Shown: piece by piece, positions 1 through 6,806 of the stretch
Position numbering within the stretch: position 1 is the first letter of the stretch
Layout of the letters: each line of letters starts with the position of its first letter
DNA from: Clostridiales bacterium
GTDB lineage: Bacteria > Bacillota > Clostridia > Lachnospirales > CAG-274
Length of the DNA stretch: 7,803 nt
Assembly (NCBI GenBank): GCA_021203425.1
Contig: JAJQBF010000073.1
Span: forward strand, 1-7,803
Direction: 5' to 3'
Program-made: the position numbers and the translations under genes
Notes under the pieces: generated by a model
The model's database searches: none
Seen by the model: the letters and a program-made list of their open reading frames with translations, nothing else
What the model was told of the DNA's origin: nothing

Positions 1-761
1 GTATGGTATTCTGATTTACTTACTGTTATTTCATCTCCGTATTTTAAATCCGCCCGATATTCTCCGTCCGTAAAAACCGCTCCCACAGTTTCACGGTTCC
101 TCGTGCTTATGGTTACGCTGTCTTCTCCCCCTATAACAAATGACCTTGCGTATAGGTTATGGGGGCATATTTGCGTTACTGCTATAAGTGAGGTATCGGG
201 CTTTAAAACAGGTCCTCCTGCCGACAAATTATAAGCTGTCGAGCCTGTGGGGCTGGCTAAAATTATACCGTCGCCGAGATAAGTATCCGTATACTGACCG
301 TTTATTTTTACCTCAAGCTTAAGCATATGAGCCGCCTCTTTATTTCTTATATAAATATCGTTAAGAGCCGGAAGAAAAGCCTTTCCGCATATTTCGCCCT
401 TAAGCATCATGTGCTTTTCCACTGTGTACTGCCCTTTTAAAACCCTGTCTATTGCCTCTCTGCCTTCTTGCCTTTCGGCACCGGCAAGGTAGCCTAAGTG
501 ACCTAAGTTTATACCGAAAATAGGTGTTTCAAATCGGGCGGCGTGTCTTGCCACCCTTAAAATCGTTCCATCGCCGCCTAAAACGATAAGTATGTCGGCT
601 TCGGAATAAATGTTTCCGCTCCATGAAAGCCCCAAAGTTTTGCCGAGCTTTTCCCCAACAATTACAGGGCAGCTGCAAGTGTTTAAATAATAGAGGATTT
701 CTCTTGTATATTTAAGCTCCTTATCTCTTTCAAAGTTGGTTATAAGCCCGATTTTCTTCAT
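1..761 (-). CDS. nadK: NAD kinase, 3' end cut by window edge
   Basis: Phosphorylates NAD to NADP in the cytoplasm (ATP or polyphosphate family). Reading from the ATG at 761 gives 253 open residues with no stop before the window edge. Family members are usually about 280-290 residues, so roughly 30 C-terminal residues are missing. Visible motifs: the GGDGT nucleotide-binding loop at residues 62-66 within LIVLGGDGTILR, GINLGHLGYLAG at 83-94, ALNDIYIR at 132-139, and the strongly conserved DGIILASPTGSTAYNLSAGGP region at about 164-184 that contacts NAD. A TDGE motif follows at 231-234. The start is supported by AAGGGG at 775..770, 8 bases upstream, and by a 4-base ATGA overlap with the stop of tlyA, which implies translational coupling. 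nadK next to tlyA is typical of Clostridia, where argR and recN often follow. The assignment is very secure. Confidence 0.96.
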   Translation of the reverse strand, partial: MKKIGLITNFERDKELKYTREILYYLNTCSCPVIVGEKLGKTLGLSWSGNIYSEADILIVLGGDGTILRVARHAARFETPIFGINLGHLGYLAGAERQEGREAIDRVLKGQYTVEKHMMLKGEICGKAFLPALNDIYIRNKEAAHMLKLEVKINGQYTDTYLGDGIILASPTGSTAYNLSAGGPVLKPDTSLIAVTQICPHNLYARSFVIGGEDSVTISTRNRETVGAVFTDGEYRADLKYGDEITVSKSEYH

Positions 762-1555
762 ACTCTTTTCCCCTTAAGTTCCTTTTGACCCTCGGCAATA
801 ATTTTCCTGATATCAAAATCGGAAATCATACTGCCGCTGTTATATTTTGACAGATAAATAAGATATTCAATATTGCCCTCGCCGCCCCTTATAGGTGAAA
901 ATGTAAGCCCTTTTACATTAAAGCCGACACTTTCGGCAAAAGCCTTTACGTCCTTAATAACTCTTAAATGAACCCTTGCGTCTCTGCAGACTCCGTTTTT
1001 CCCAATGCTGCCCTTTCCCGCCTCAAACTGGGGCTTTATAAGAAAAACACCTTCGCCCCTTTCCGACAAAAGTTCATATGCCTTTTTGAGAATTTTTGTA
1101 AGGGAAACAAAGGAAACATCGCAGGCGGCAAAGTCCGGCTCACTTTCGAAACCCTCAATATTTAAAATATTGGTCTGCTCCATTGAAATAACACACTTGT
1201 CTGCCTTAAGCTCCGCTGCAAGCTGCTCTCTGCCTACATCAACGGCATAAACCTTCTTGACGCCCCTTAAAAGCATACAGTGGGTAAAGCCCCCTGTTGA
1301 GGCGCCAATGTCCAGGCAGATTTTTCCTTCTATATCGATTCCGAAAAAATCAAGCCCTTTTTCAAGCTTAAGCCCTCCACGGCTATAGTGGGGAATAAGC
1401 CCCTTTTTATCAACGGTTATACCCTCGCCTTCGGTTTGAAAGGCAGGTTTTTTAACGGCAGTGCCGTTATGCCTGACAAAGCCCCTTTCAATCAGTCCGG
1501 CGGCTTCTGTGCGTGAAATGTTCATTATATTTTTTACATATATATCAAGCCGCAT
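758..1555 (-). CDS. tlyA: TlyA family rRNA 2'-O-methyltransferase (S4 + FtsJ-like)
   Basis: A 265-residue SAM-dependent RNA methyltransferase. Characterised TlyA proteins 2'-O-methylate cytidines in 23S rRNA and, in some lineages, 16S rRNA; the old 'hemolysin' label is considered misleading. An S4 RNA-binding domain occupies about residues 1-55 (MRLDIYV, then an SRTEAAGLIERGFVRHNG stretch). The linker SRGGLKLEKG (58-67) leads into the Rossmann fold with SAM motif CLDIGASTGGFT (80-91). Candidate members of the K-D-K-E catalytic set are K63 or K66, D146 in CDVSFVSL, K174 in LIKPQFE, and E230 in GGEGNIEYL. Length is normal. The ATG comes one base after the dxs stop. No good Shine-Dalgarno is seen (only AAAAGTGAAAT), so translation probably depends on coupling to dxs. 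The end overlaps nadK by ATGA. Whether it also modifies 16S rRNA cannot be told from sequence by eye. Confidence 0.95.
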   Translation of the reverse strand: MRLDIYVKNIMNISRTEAAGLIERGFVRHNGTAVKKPAFQTEGEGITVDKKGLIPHYSRGGLKLEKGLDFFGIDIEGKICLDIGASTGGFTHCMLLRGVKKVYAVDVGREQLAAELKADKCVISMEQTNILNIEGFESEPDFAACDVSFVSLTKILKKAYELLSERGEGVFLIKPQFEAGKGSIGKNGVCRDARVHLRVIKDVKAFAESVGFNVKGLTFSPIRGGEGNIEYLIYLSKYNSGSMISDFDIRKIIAEGQKELKGKRV

Positions 1556-1556
1556 A

Positions 1557-3422
1557 TTATTTCACTTTTTCTTTTATAAAATTAACAACACTTACGCTGT
1601 CAAGACCGTATCTTTCGAAAAGCTGGGGTCTTGTTCCTGCCTCTATAAATTTTTTAGGGAAAGCAAGGTTATAAATTCTCTTTCCGAATATATCCTTTTC
1701 AAACAGCTTTTCGGTCAGGCTTTGACCGTAGCCCCCTGTTTTAATATTGTCTTCAACAGTAAATATATATTTAAAATCCCTGAGTTCGTCAACAAAGCTG
1801 TCGTCAATAGGCGCTGCAAACCTTGCGTTGTAAACAGCCGGATTCATACCGGCGCTTATAAGCTCTCTGTAAACGTCAAGAACAGTCTGCATCATCGTTC
1901 CGTAAGAAACAATTGCGATTTTTTCTCCGCTGTAAACCTTCTGAGCCTTTCCAAGGGAAATTTCTTCCGTACTGCCGCCCAAAACATCTTCAACCGCCCC
2001 CTTGGGGTATCTTATGGCACATGGTCCGTCAAGCTCTTTAACCGCAAAATTAAGCATATCTATAAGCTCACGCTTGTTGCAGGGCGCCATAACCGTCATA
2101 TTGGGCATCTGGCTTAAGAAAGATGTGTCGAAAATCCCCTGGTGGGTTTCTCCGTCTTCCCCTACTATGCCGGCTCTGTCTATGGCAAAAATACAATGAA
2201 GGTTTTGCAGACAGACATCGTGAAGAAGCTGGTCATAACTTCTCTGCAAAAAGGTTGAATAAACGGCAAAAACAGGTATATAGCCGTTTGCGGCAAGACC
2301 TGCCGCAAAGGTAACGGCGTGTTCCTCTGCTATGCCTACGTCAAAGGTTCTCTCGGGGTAAAAGCGGCTGAAATTGCTTATGCCTGTGGAATCGGGCATA
2401 GCCGCCGTTATGGCGCAGATTTCTTTTTTAACCGCCCCCAAACGAATAAGAGCTTTAGAGAAGACATCTCCGTAAGTTTCAAAATCTTTTTTCTTTAAAA
2501 GCTCTCCCGTTTCAACATCGAACTTTCCGACACCGTGAAATTTCTCGGGGTGTTTTTCAGCAGGAGGATAACCCTTGCCTTTTTTCGTAACAACATGAAG
2601 AAGAACGGGCTTATTGAAATTTTTAACCTTGTTAATCGTCCTTATAAGCTCTTTTACGTTGTTTCCGTCAACAGGTCCTACATACATAATTCCCAAGCCT
2701 TCGAAAAATTCCCCGGGAATCATAGCCTTTTTAAGGCTTTTCTTTGAGGCGCTGAGAACACTGTTTGCCGTCTCGCCCACAACGGGAACCTTGCTGAAAG
2801 CCGTTTTTACCTCATATTTTGCATCATTATATTTCTTTGCCGTCCGAAGTCTTGTAAGATAAGTACTCATTGAGCCTACATTTTTTGCAATGGACATACC
2901 GTTGTCGTTTAAAACAATAAGCAGCTTTGTTTTCATCTTACCGGCATTGTTAAGCGCCTCATAAACCATTCCCCCCGTAAAAGAGCCGTCGCCTATAACA
3001 GCAGCGACATTGTAGCTTGCATGAGCCAAATCCCTTGCGGCGGCTATGCCGATTGCCACAGAAACGGAAGTTGATGAATGACCTGCGCCGAAAACATCAT
3101 ACTTACTTTCATCGGGGCGGGGAAAGCCGCAAAGCCCGTCAAGCTGACGAAGGCTGTCAAATCTTTCCTTTCTGCCCGTAAGTATTTTATGAACATAGGC
3201 TTGATGGCCTACGTCCCAAACAAGCTTGTCATAGGGAGTGTTAAGACAATAATGAATGGCTATTGTAAGCTCGGTAACCCCTAAATTTGAGGCAAGGTGT
3301 CCCCCTGTCTTGGAAACATTCTCAACCAAAAACTCCCTTATTTCTTCCGCCAAAACAGGCAGATTTTTTATGTCAATCTTCCTGAGATCCTCAGGAGAGT
3401 TAATTTTGTTCAAATATTTCAT
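1557..3422 (-). CDS. dxs: 1-deoxy-D-xylulose-5-phosphate synthase
   Basis: A thiamine-diphosphate enzyme that condenses pyruvate with glyceraldehyde 3-phosphate to DXP, the first step of the MEP isoprenoid pathway and a precursor for thiamine and pyridoxal phosphate. From the ATG at 3422 it is 621 residues, the usual length. Motifs: GGHLASNLGVTELT (40-53, H42), WDVGHQAYVHKILTGR (69-84), FGAGHSSTS (111-119), the ThDP signature GDGSFTGG (144-151) with LNDN at 171-174, the catalytic glutamate region VGIAEEHAV (362-370, E366), DRAGIVGEDGETHQGIFD (415-432), and a transketolase C-terminal domain with VEDNIKTGGYG at about 556-566. An in-frame GTG at 3428 would add two residues. ATG 3422 is preferred because GGTGG at 3434..3430 lies 7 bases upstream, and it would be only 1 base from the GTG. 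It follows ispA after 62 bases, the largest gap in the operon. Confidence 0.97.
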   Translation of the reverse strand: MKYLNKINSPEDLRKIDIKNLPVLAEEIREFLVENVSKTGGHLASNLGVTELTIAIHYCLNTPYDKLVWDVGHQAYVHKILTGRKERFDSLRQLDGLCGFPRPDESKYDVFGAGHSSTSVSVAIGIAAARDLAHASYNVAAVIGDGSFTGGMVYEALNNAGKMKTKLLIVLNDNGMSIAKNVGSMSTYLTRLRTAKKYNDAKYEVKTAFSKVPVVGETANSVLSASKKSLKKAMIPGEFFEGLGIMYVGPVDGNNVKELIRTINKVKNFNKPVLLHVVTKKGKGYPPAEKHPEKFHGVGKFDVETGELLKKKDFETYGDVFSKALIRLGAVKKEICAITAAMPDSTGISNFSRFYPERTFDVGIAEEHAVTFAAGLAANGYIPVFAVYSTFLQRSYDQLLHDVCLQNLHCIFAIDRAGIVGEDGETHQGIFDTSFLSQMPNMTVMAPCNKRELIDMLNFAVKELDGPCAIRYPKGAVEDVLGGSTEEISLGKAQKVYSGEKIAIVSYGTMMQTVLDVYRELISAGMNPAVYNARFAAPIDDSFVDELRDFKYIFTVEDNIKTGGYGQSLTEKLFEKDIFGKRIYNLAFPKKFIEAGTRPQLFERYGLDSVSVVNFIKEKVK

Positions 3423-3443
3423 GTACACACCACCAAACAGTAA

Positions 3444-3458
3444 TCATAGAAACTATGA
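3444..3458. repeat. Small inverted repeat in the ispA-dxs gap
   Basis: TCATAG-AAA-CTATGA is a 6-bp perfect stem with a 3-base loop, lying between the ispA stop and the dxs ribosome binding site. No T-run follows on either strand, so it is not an intrinsic terminator. It may be an RNA processing or stabilising hairpin, a protein site, or chance. A short AT-rich repeat such as this carries little weight alone. Confidence 0.35.
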
Positions 3459-3484
3459 GCCGATTAATCAGCGCTCTCTGTAAA

Positions 3485-4363
3485 TTAGTTCACTCTGTCA
3501 ATAAGCTTTTCGGCATATGTTCTTAAAAAGGCGCCCTTTTCGCCGAATTTATCAAGAAGTTCACATACCTCCCGTGAAAGCTTTAAGTAGTCTTCATTTG
3601 CCTTTTCAAAGCCGAAAACAGAGACATAGGTTGACTTTCCGTTTTTGTCATCACTTCCTACGGGCTTGCCCAAAACCTCCGTAGTACTTGTTATGTCTAA
3701 AATATCGTCCTTAATTTGGAAAGCAATACCCAGTTTATAACCTATTTCGTCAAATTCGGAAAGAGTCTTTTCGTCTGCTCCCCCTATAATTGCGCCGGCT
3801 TTAAGTGCCGCCTGAATAAGGGCAGAGGTTTTTGCCTTGTGAATATAAAGAAGGGTTTCTTCGTCTGCCTTTTTTTCCTCAGACAAAAGATCGACAACCT
3901 GACCGCCGATTGTTCCCTTAACTCCGCAAAGCTCCCCTACTGTAAGGGCAGCCTTTGTGTATTTTAAATCGCCTTTTGAAACAGCGTCTGAAAGCATTGT
4001 TTCAAAACCCAGATTTAAAAGACCGTCGCCGGCAAGAATTGCAATATCTTCGGAAAAAGCCTTGTGACAAGTGGGCTTTCCTCTTCTGAAATCGTCATTG
4101 TCCATAGCCGGAAGATCGTCATTTATAAGTGTATAGGTGTGTATCATTTCTATTGCACAGGCAAAGCCCAAAGCCTCTTCTAAATCTCCGCCTGCTGCCT
4201 CACAGGCCCCCAAAAGCAAAAGAGGACGCAGTCTTTTTCCTCCGGCAAAAACGCTGTAGCCCATTGCCTCATAAATCACTTCGGGATATTGCGGCTTTAA
4301 ATAAGCCTTAAGCCTTTCATTTACAAGCTCGATTCTTTCATTTAATATCTTCTCAAAATTCAT
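3485..4363 (-). CDS. ispA: Farnesyl/geranyl diphosphate synthase (short-chain polyprenyl synthase)
   Basis: Condenses isopentenyl diphosphate with dimethylallyl and geranyl diphosphate to give short-chain prenyl diphosphates, precursors of undecaprenyl phosphate and quinone or tRNA prenyl groups. From the ATG at 4363 it has 292 residues, normal for the bacterial family. Motifs: GGKRLRP (41-47), first aspartate-rich motif DDLPAMD (82-88) with the two-residue insert typical of bacterial (type II) FPP synthases, FRRGKPTCH (92-100), and the second motif FQIKDDILD (215-223) followed by GKPVGSDDKNGKSTY. An open frame extends upstream to 4405, but ATG 4363 is chosen. It sits 4 bases after the xseB stop, has AGGAG at 4378..4374 about 10 bases upstream, and gives the standard N-terminus. 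Residue N81 precedes the first motif where many homologues have His. Product chain length (C10, C15 or C20) is not settled by sequence alone. Confidence 0.95.
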   Translation of the reverse strand: MNFEKILNERIELVNERLKAYLKPQYPEVIYEAMGYSVFAGGKRLRPLLLLGACEAAGGDLEEALGFACAIEMIHTYTLINDDLPAMDNDDFRRGKPTCHKAFSEDIAILAGDGLLNLGFETMLSDAVSKGDLKYTKAALTVGELCGVKGTIGGQVVDLLSEEKKADEETLLYIHKAKTSALIQAALKAGAIIGGADEKTLSEFDEIGYKLGIAFQIKDDILDITSTTEVLGKPVGSDDKNGKSTYVSVFGFEKANEDYLKLSREVCELLDKFGEKGAFLRTYAEKLIDRVN

Positions 4364-4367
4364 GGGT

Positions 4368-4601
4368 TCATTTCTCCTCATCAGCGGCAAAGTCTTCTTT
4401 TTCAAAGATTCCCTCTGCCGTCTCCTTTAATATTTTAACCTGTTGTTTCGTTTTGTTTAAATTTTCTCCGAGGCTTACCAAAAGGTCAATCCCCTCTTTA
4501 TAAAGCTTTACCGACTTATCAAGAGCCGTTTCTTCATTTTCCATAAGCTCCGTAATTTCTTCAAGTCTTGCCAAATTATCTTCAAATGTCTTTCTTGCCA
4601 T
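4368..4601 (-). CDS. xseB: Exodeoxyribonuclease VII small subunit
   Basis: A 77-residue protein beginning MARKTFEDNLARLEEIT. This matches the small, helical XseB family, in which the 'FE..L..LE.I...L' start and the 'AL..S..LY.EG..L' segment (here TALDKSVKLYKEGIDLL) are characteristic. Several copies bind the long C-terminal helices of XseA to form exonuclease VII, which degrades single-stranded DNA in both directions. An upstream in-frame start at 4646 would add 15 residues lying inside xseA. ATG 4601 is chosen because it gives the canonical N-terminus and has a strong purine-rich AAGGAGAGGA at 4620..4611, with the GAGAGGA part 9 bases upstream. The start overlaps the 3' end of xseA by 20 bases, so the site that drives XseB translation lies within xseA codons. 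Confidence 0.93.
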   Translation of the reverse strand: MARKTFEDNLARLEEITELMENEETALDKSVKLYKEGIDLLVSLGENLNKTKQQVKILKETAEGIFEKEDFAADEEK

Positions 4602-5808
4602 CAGTCTCGTTCCTCTCCTTTTCATAAACAGCGGCGCTGCGTTCACCGTCTTTAAACAAAACAGTGATTTTGTCGCCGTCTTTTAAGTCTTCGGCAGATG
4701 TAACATAATTTCCGCCTTTTTTTACTATGCTGTAGCCCCTTTCAAGAACCCTAAGAGGCGACAAACTGTTTAAAAGGGCTGCGTTCCTGCCCAGTTCTTT
4801 TTCAAGCCGGGTCGTTTTACCGTCTATGCCCTTGTTAATTCTTTCATAAAGTTCGGATATATAAATTTCGTTATTATATATTCTTTGAAGTTCTCTGTCG
4901 GAGGTAAAATATTTAATATATTCGTGGATTTTGCCCTCTGCTTTTTTAAGCTTATATTCCGTAAAAAAAGTCATGCTTGCGTATGCATCTCTTATTTTTT
5001 CGGAAATATCGGCTGCCCTCTTTACGGCAATTTCAGCCGCCGCCGAAGGTGTAGCCGCTCTTAAATCGGCGGCAAAGTCGGTTATTGTAAAATCCGTTTC
5101 GTGACCTACCGCCGAAATAACGGGTATCTTCGACCTGTAAACCGCCATAGCCACCTTTTCTTCGTTAAAAGCCCACAAATCCTCAAGGCTGCCTCCGCCT
5201 CTGCCTAAAATTATAACGTCACAGCCCTTCCACCGGTTTACGAGCTCCAGAGCCTTAACGATTGAATCCGCCGCATATTCTCCCTGAACAATAACGGGAA
5301 CAACCACAATTTCAACATTGGGGTTTCTCCTGCCGCTTATACTTATTATATCCCGAAGGGCTGCTCCCGAAGGCGAGGTTAAAACAGCCACAGTCTTGGG
5401 ATATTCAGGTACGGTTTTTTTGTGAGCCTCGTCAAATATGCCTTTTTCAGAAAGTTTCTCCTTAAGCTGTTCAAAGGCAAGGTGCAGTGCGCCTACCCCT
5501 GCCGGCTCCATTATTTTAACATAAAGCTGGTAAGCCCCTGTTTTTTCATAAAGAGAAATACTGCCGTAAACCGTAATTTTAATACCGTTTTCGGGCAAAA
5601 AACGAAGTCCCTCGGCATAAGATGAAAACATAACACAGTTTACCTGAGCCGTTTTGTCTTTAAGGGTAAAATAAATGTGACCCGACTGGTGGAGCTTAAG
5701 GTTTGAAATTTCCCCCTGTACGAAGACGTCTGCCAAAAAAGCGTCTCTTTCAAAAAGTCTTCTGACATAGCCGTTTAACTGTGAAACAGTATATACTTTT
5801 CCTCTCAT
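4582..5808 (-). CDS. xseA: Exodeoxyribonuclease VII large subunit
   Basis: Catalytic subunit of the single-strand-specific exonuclease VII, acting in the cytoplasm in mismatch repair and removal of ssDNA or DNA adducts. It has 408 residues, within the Firmicutes range of about 400-450. An N-terminal OB-fold ssDNA-binding domain spans about 1-100 (YTVSQLNGYVRRLFE, VFVQGEISNLK, SGHIYFTLKD). The catalytic domain has TSPSGAALRDI (144-154), GRGGGSLEDLWAFN (202-215) and AVGHETDFTITDFAADLRAATPSAAAE (233-259), followed by a long charged helical stretch that should bind XseB. The C-terminal part has LERGYSIV (355-362). The ATG overlaps the nusB stop as ATGA, and AGGGGA at 5820..5815 lies 6 bases upstream. 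The end overlaps xseB by 20 bases. No residues of the conserved blocks appear to be missing. Confidence 0.96.
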   Translation of the reverse strand: MRGKVYTVSQLNGYVRRLFERDAFLADVFVQGEISNLKLHQSGHIYFTLKDKTAQVNCVMFSSYAEGLRFLPENGIKITVYGSISLYEKTGAYQLYVKIMEPAGVGALHLAFEQLKEKLSEKGIFDEAHKKTVPEYPKTVAVLTSPSGAALRDIISISGRRNPNVEIVVVPVIVQGEYAADSIVKALELVNRWKGCDVIILGRGGGSLEDLWAFNEEKVAMAVYRSKIPVISAVGHETDFTITDFAADLRAATPSAAAEIAVKRAADISEKIRDAYASMTFFTEYKLKKAEGKIHEYIKYFTSDRELQRIYNNEIYISELYERINKGIDGKTTRLEKELGRNAALLNSLSPLRVLERGYSIVKKGGNYVTSAEDLKDGDKITVLFKDGERSAAVYEKERNETDGKKDI

Positions 5809-6206
5809 TTTCTGTCCCCTATGACTTTGCCTAAAATTCCGTTTATAAATTTAGGCGATTTGTCGGCGGAAAACTCCTTGGCAAGCTCTACGGCTTCGTT
5901 CGCCGCAACCCGACCGGGCACGTCTGAAAAGAGAATTTCATAAACAGCCAAACGAAGTATTGAAAGATCAACCTTGTCAATTCGCTCAACACTCCAGTTA
6001 ATGGCGCTTTTGTTTATAACATCATCGATTTTTTCCAAATTATCGAGAACGCCTCTATATTCATTTTCAATAAAGGCTTTGTTGTCTTTGTCTGTCAGGT
6101 TTTCTTCGAAATATTCTTCAAGTAAGGAAAGCATATCCTCCCTGCCCTGAAATTCCGTTTGAAAAACCAGCTTAAAAACCTGAATTCTGTCAGTATGTCT
6201 GCTCAT
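5805..6206 (-). CDS. nusB: Transcription antitermination factor NusB
   Basis: Small helical RNA-binding protein that, with NusE (S10), binds boxA in rRNA leader transcripts and promotes antitermination and rRNA folding. It has 133 residues, normal for the family. The C-terminal half carries the family signature: W71 in INWSVERIDKVDLSILRLAVYEI (69-91), then NEAVELAKEFSADKSPKFINGILGKV (103-128). The N-terminal RNA-binding arginines are represented by R3 and R7, though this stretch (SRHTDRIQVFKLVFQTEF) diverges somewhat from the usual RRxAR pattern. The start lies 3 bases after the stop of the Asp23-like gene. The nearest Shine-Dalgarno-like run (AGAGGGAG) ends about 14 bases upstream, which is far, so coupling to the upstream gene is likely. 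The stop overlaps xseA (ATGA). In many Firmicutes folD follows nusB; here it does not. Confidence 0.95.
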   Translation of the reverse strand: MSRHTDRIQVFKLVFQTEFQGREDMLSLLEEYFEENLTDKDNKAFIENEYRGVLDNLEKIDDVINKSAINWSVERIDKVDLSILRLAVYEILFSDVPGRVAANEAVELAKEFSADKSPKFINGILGKVIGDRK

Positions 6207-6209
6207 AGC

Positions 6210-6629
6210 TTAATCTGTTTCTCCCTCTGAAGAGTCTTCAGCCGCTGCTTCGGCTGAGGCTGTTTCGTTTTCTTCTTTTTTCTCTATTCCCACAATGTTG
6301 ATATCAGCCTTCTTAACCTTCATTCCGGCCATTTTTTCTACTGAAGATTTAACGCTCTTCTGCACTTCAGCCCCGAGTTCGCTTAATTTACAGCCGAAAT
6401 AGGCTATTACGTTCATACTGAGGCTGACCTCGCTGCCTTCCATTTTAACGACAACTCCGTTTATGGCTTTTTTTCTTCCCTTTAAAAGAAAGCCCAAAAG
6501 CCCTCTGTCAACAACAAATGTTTCAAGCCCGGCAACTCCCTCAACATTAAGCGCCGCAGCAGCCGCTATACTTGAAATAACTTCCGCCGTAATCTGTATG
6601 CTGCTTATATTTCCATTGTTCTCGCCCAT
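6210..6629 (-). CDS. Asp23/Gls24 (DUF322) family protein, YqhY-like
   Basis: A 139-residue protein of the Asp23/Gls24 envelope-stress family. The typical pattern is visible: ISSIQITAEVISSIAAAAALNVEGVAGL (8-35), a middle NGVVVKMEGSEVSLSMNVIAYFGCKLSELGAEVQKSVKSSVEKMAGMKV (57-105), and the closing ADINIVGIE (108-116). Residues about 117-139 are a low-complexity tail rich in Glu, Ala and Ser (acidic). There is no signal peptide or membrane segment, so it is probably cytoplasmic. Its place just before nusB matches B. subtilis yqhY, a paralogue linked genetically to control of acetyl-CoA carboxylase. Here no accB or accC lies upstream, so that link cannot be assumed. It is the first gene of the operon: a strong GGGAGGAG at 6646..6639 lies 9 bases before the ATG, with a promoter just upstream. 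Exact molecular function is unknown for the family. Confidence 0.9.
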   Translation of the reverse strand: MGENNGNISSIQITAEVISSIAAAAALNVEGVAGLETFVVDRGLLGFLLKGRKKAINGVVVKMEGSEVSLSMNVIAYFGCKLSELGAEVQKSVKSSVEKMAGMKVKKADINIVGIEKKEENETASAEAAAEDSSEGETD

Positions 6630-6653
6630 TGTTCAAAACTCCTCCCAAAAAAC

Positions 6654-6692
6654 ATTATAATACCATTATAACAGATTTATCTCTAATTGCAA
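6654..6692 (-). promoter_or_regulatory. Sigma-A-type promoter of the asp23-nusB-xseAB-ispA-dxs-tlyA-nadK operon
   Basis: On the minus strand, TTGCAA (6692..6687) is followed after 16 bases by a perfect TATAAT (6670..6665). A TG one base upstream of it makes an extended -10. A second perfect TATAAT lies at 6659..6654, 11 bases further on, within the repeated string TTATAATG. It could be an alternative -10 or part of the initially transcribed region. The Shine-Dalgarno of the first gene follows at 6646..6639. This is the only convincing promoter I see for the eight-gene run. Start points are inferred, not shown. Confidence 0.75.
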
Positions 6693-6728
6693 ATATATTT
6701 TAACAGTTAAGCAAAGATTTCTTAACAT

Positions 6729-6784
6729 AAAAAAGTAACAGCACCTCTTTTACGTTATAAAACAAACGTGAAAAAGGTGCTGTT
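6729..6784 (-). terminator. Rho-independent terminator of cysK
   Basis: Arms at 6784..6765 and 6756..6737 form a 20-position stem (AACAGCACCTTTTTCACGTT against AACGTAAAAGAGGTGCTGTT) with one G-U pair and one C-A mismatch. The loop is 8 bases. In the minus-strand transcript it is followed by AC and then six U (6734..6729). It begins 22 bases after the cysK stop. There is no T-run on the plus strand, so it works in one direction, ending cysK transcription before the downstream operon promoter. Confidence 0.9.
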
Positions 6785-6806
6785 TAAAAGTCAACGATTA
6801 TAACTA

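Noticed and set aside
1461..2117. Plus-strand open frame of 218 codons
   Set aside because: It lies opposite tlyA and dxs, whose minus-strand frames hold conserved catalytic motifs across the same bases. The translation resembles no family and has low-complexity hydrophobic runs. It is an antisense shadow.
3423..3428. GTG start for dxs at 3428
   Set aside because: It is only 1 base from the GGTGG ribosome binding site, and ATG two codons later has proper 7-base spacing. The difference is two residues, so the rejection is not absolute.
4364..4405. Longer ispA start at 4405
   Set aside because: It would overlap xseB by 38 bases and add 14 residues not typical of the family. Its 'MRR' codons are the AGGAG ribosome binding site for ATG 4363.
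4602..4646. Longer xseB start at 4646
   Set aside because: It would add 15 non-conserved residues inside xseA. The family N-terminus and ribosome binding site point to 4601.
6630..6806. Possible small gene or ncRNA between cysK and the Asp23-like gene
   Set aside because: The 177 bases are accounted for by the cysK terminator, the operon promoter and its ribosome binding site. I see no open frame with a start signal and no riboswitch-like conserved core.
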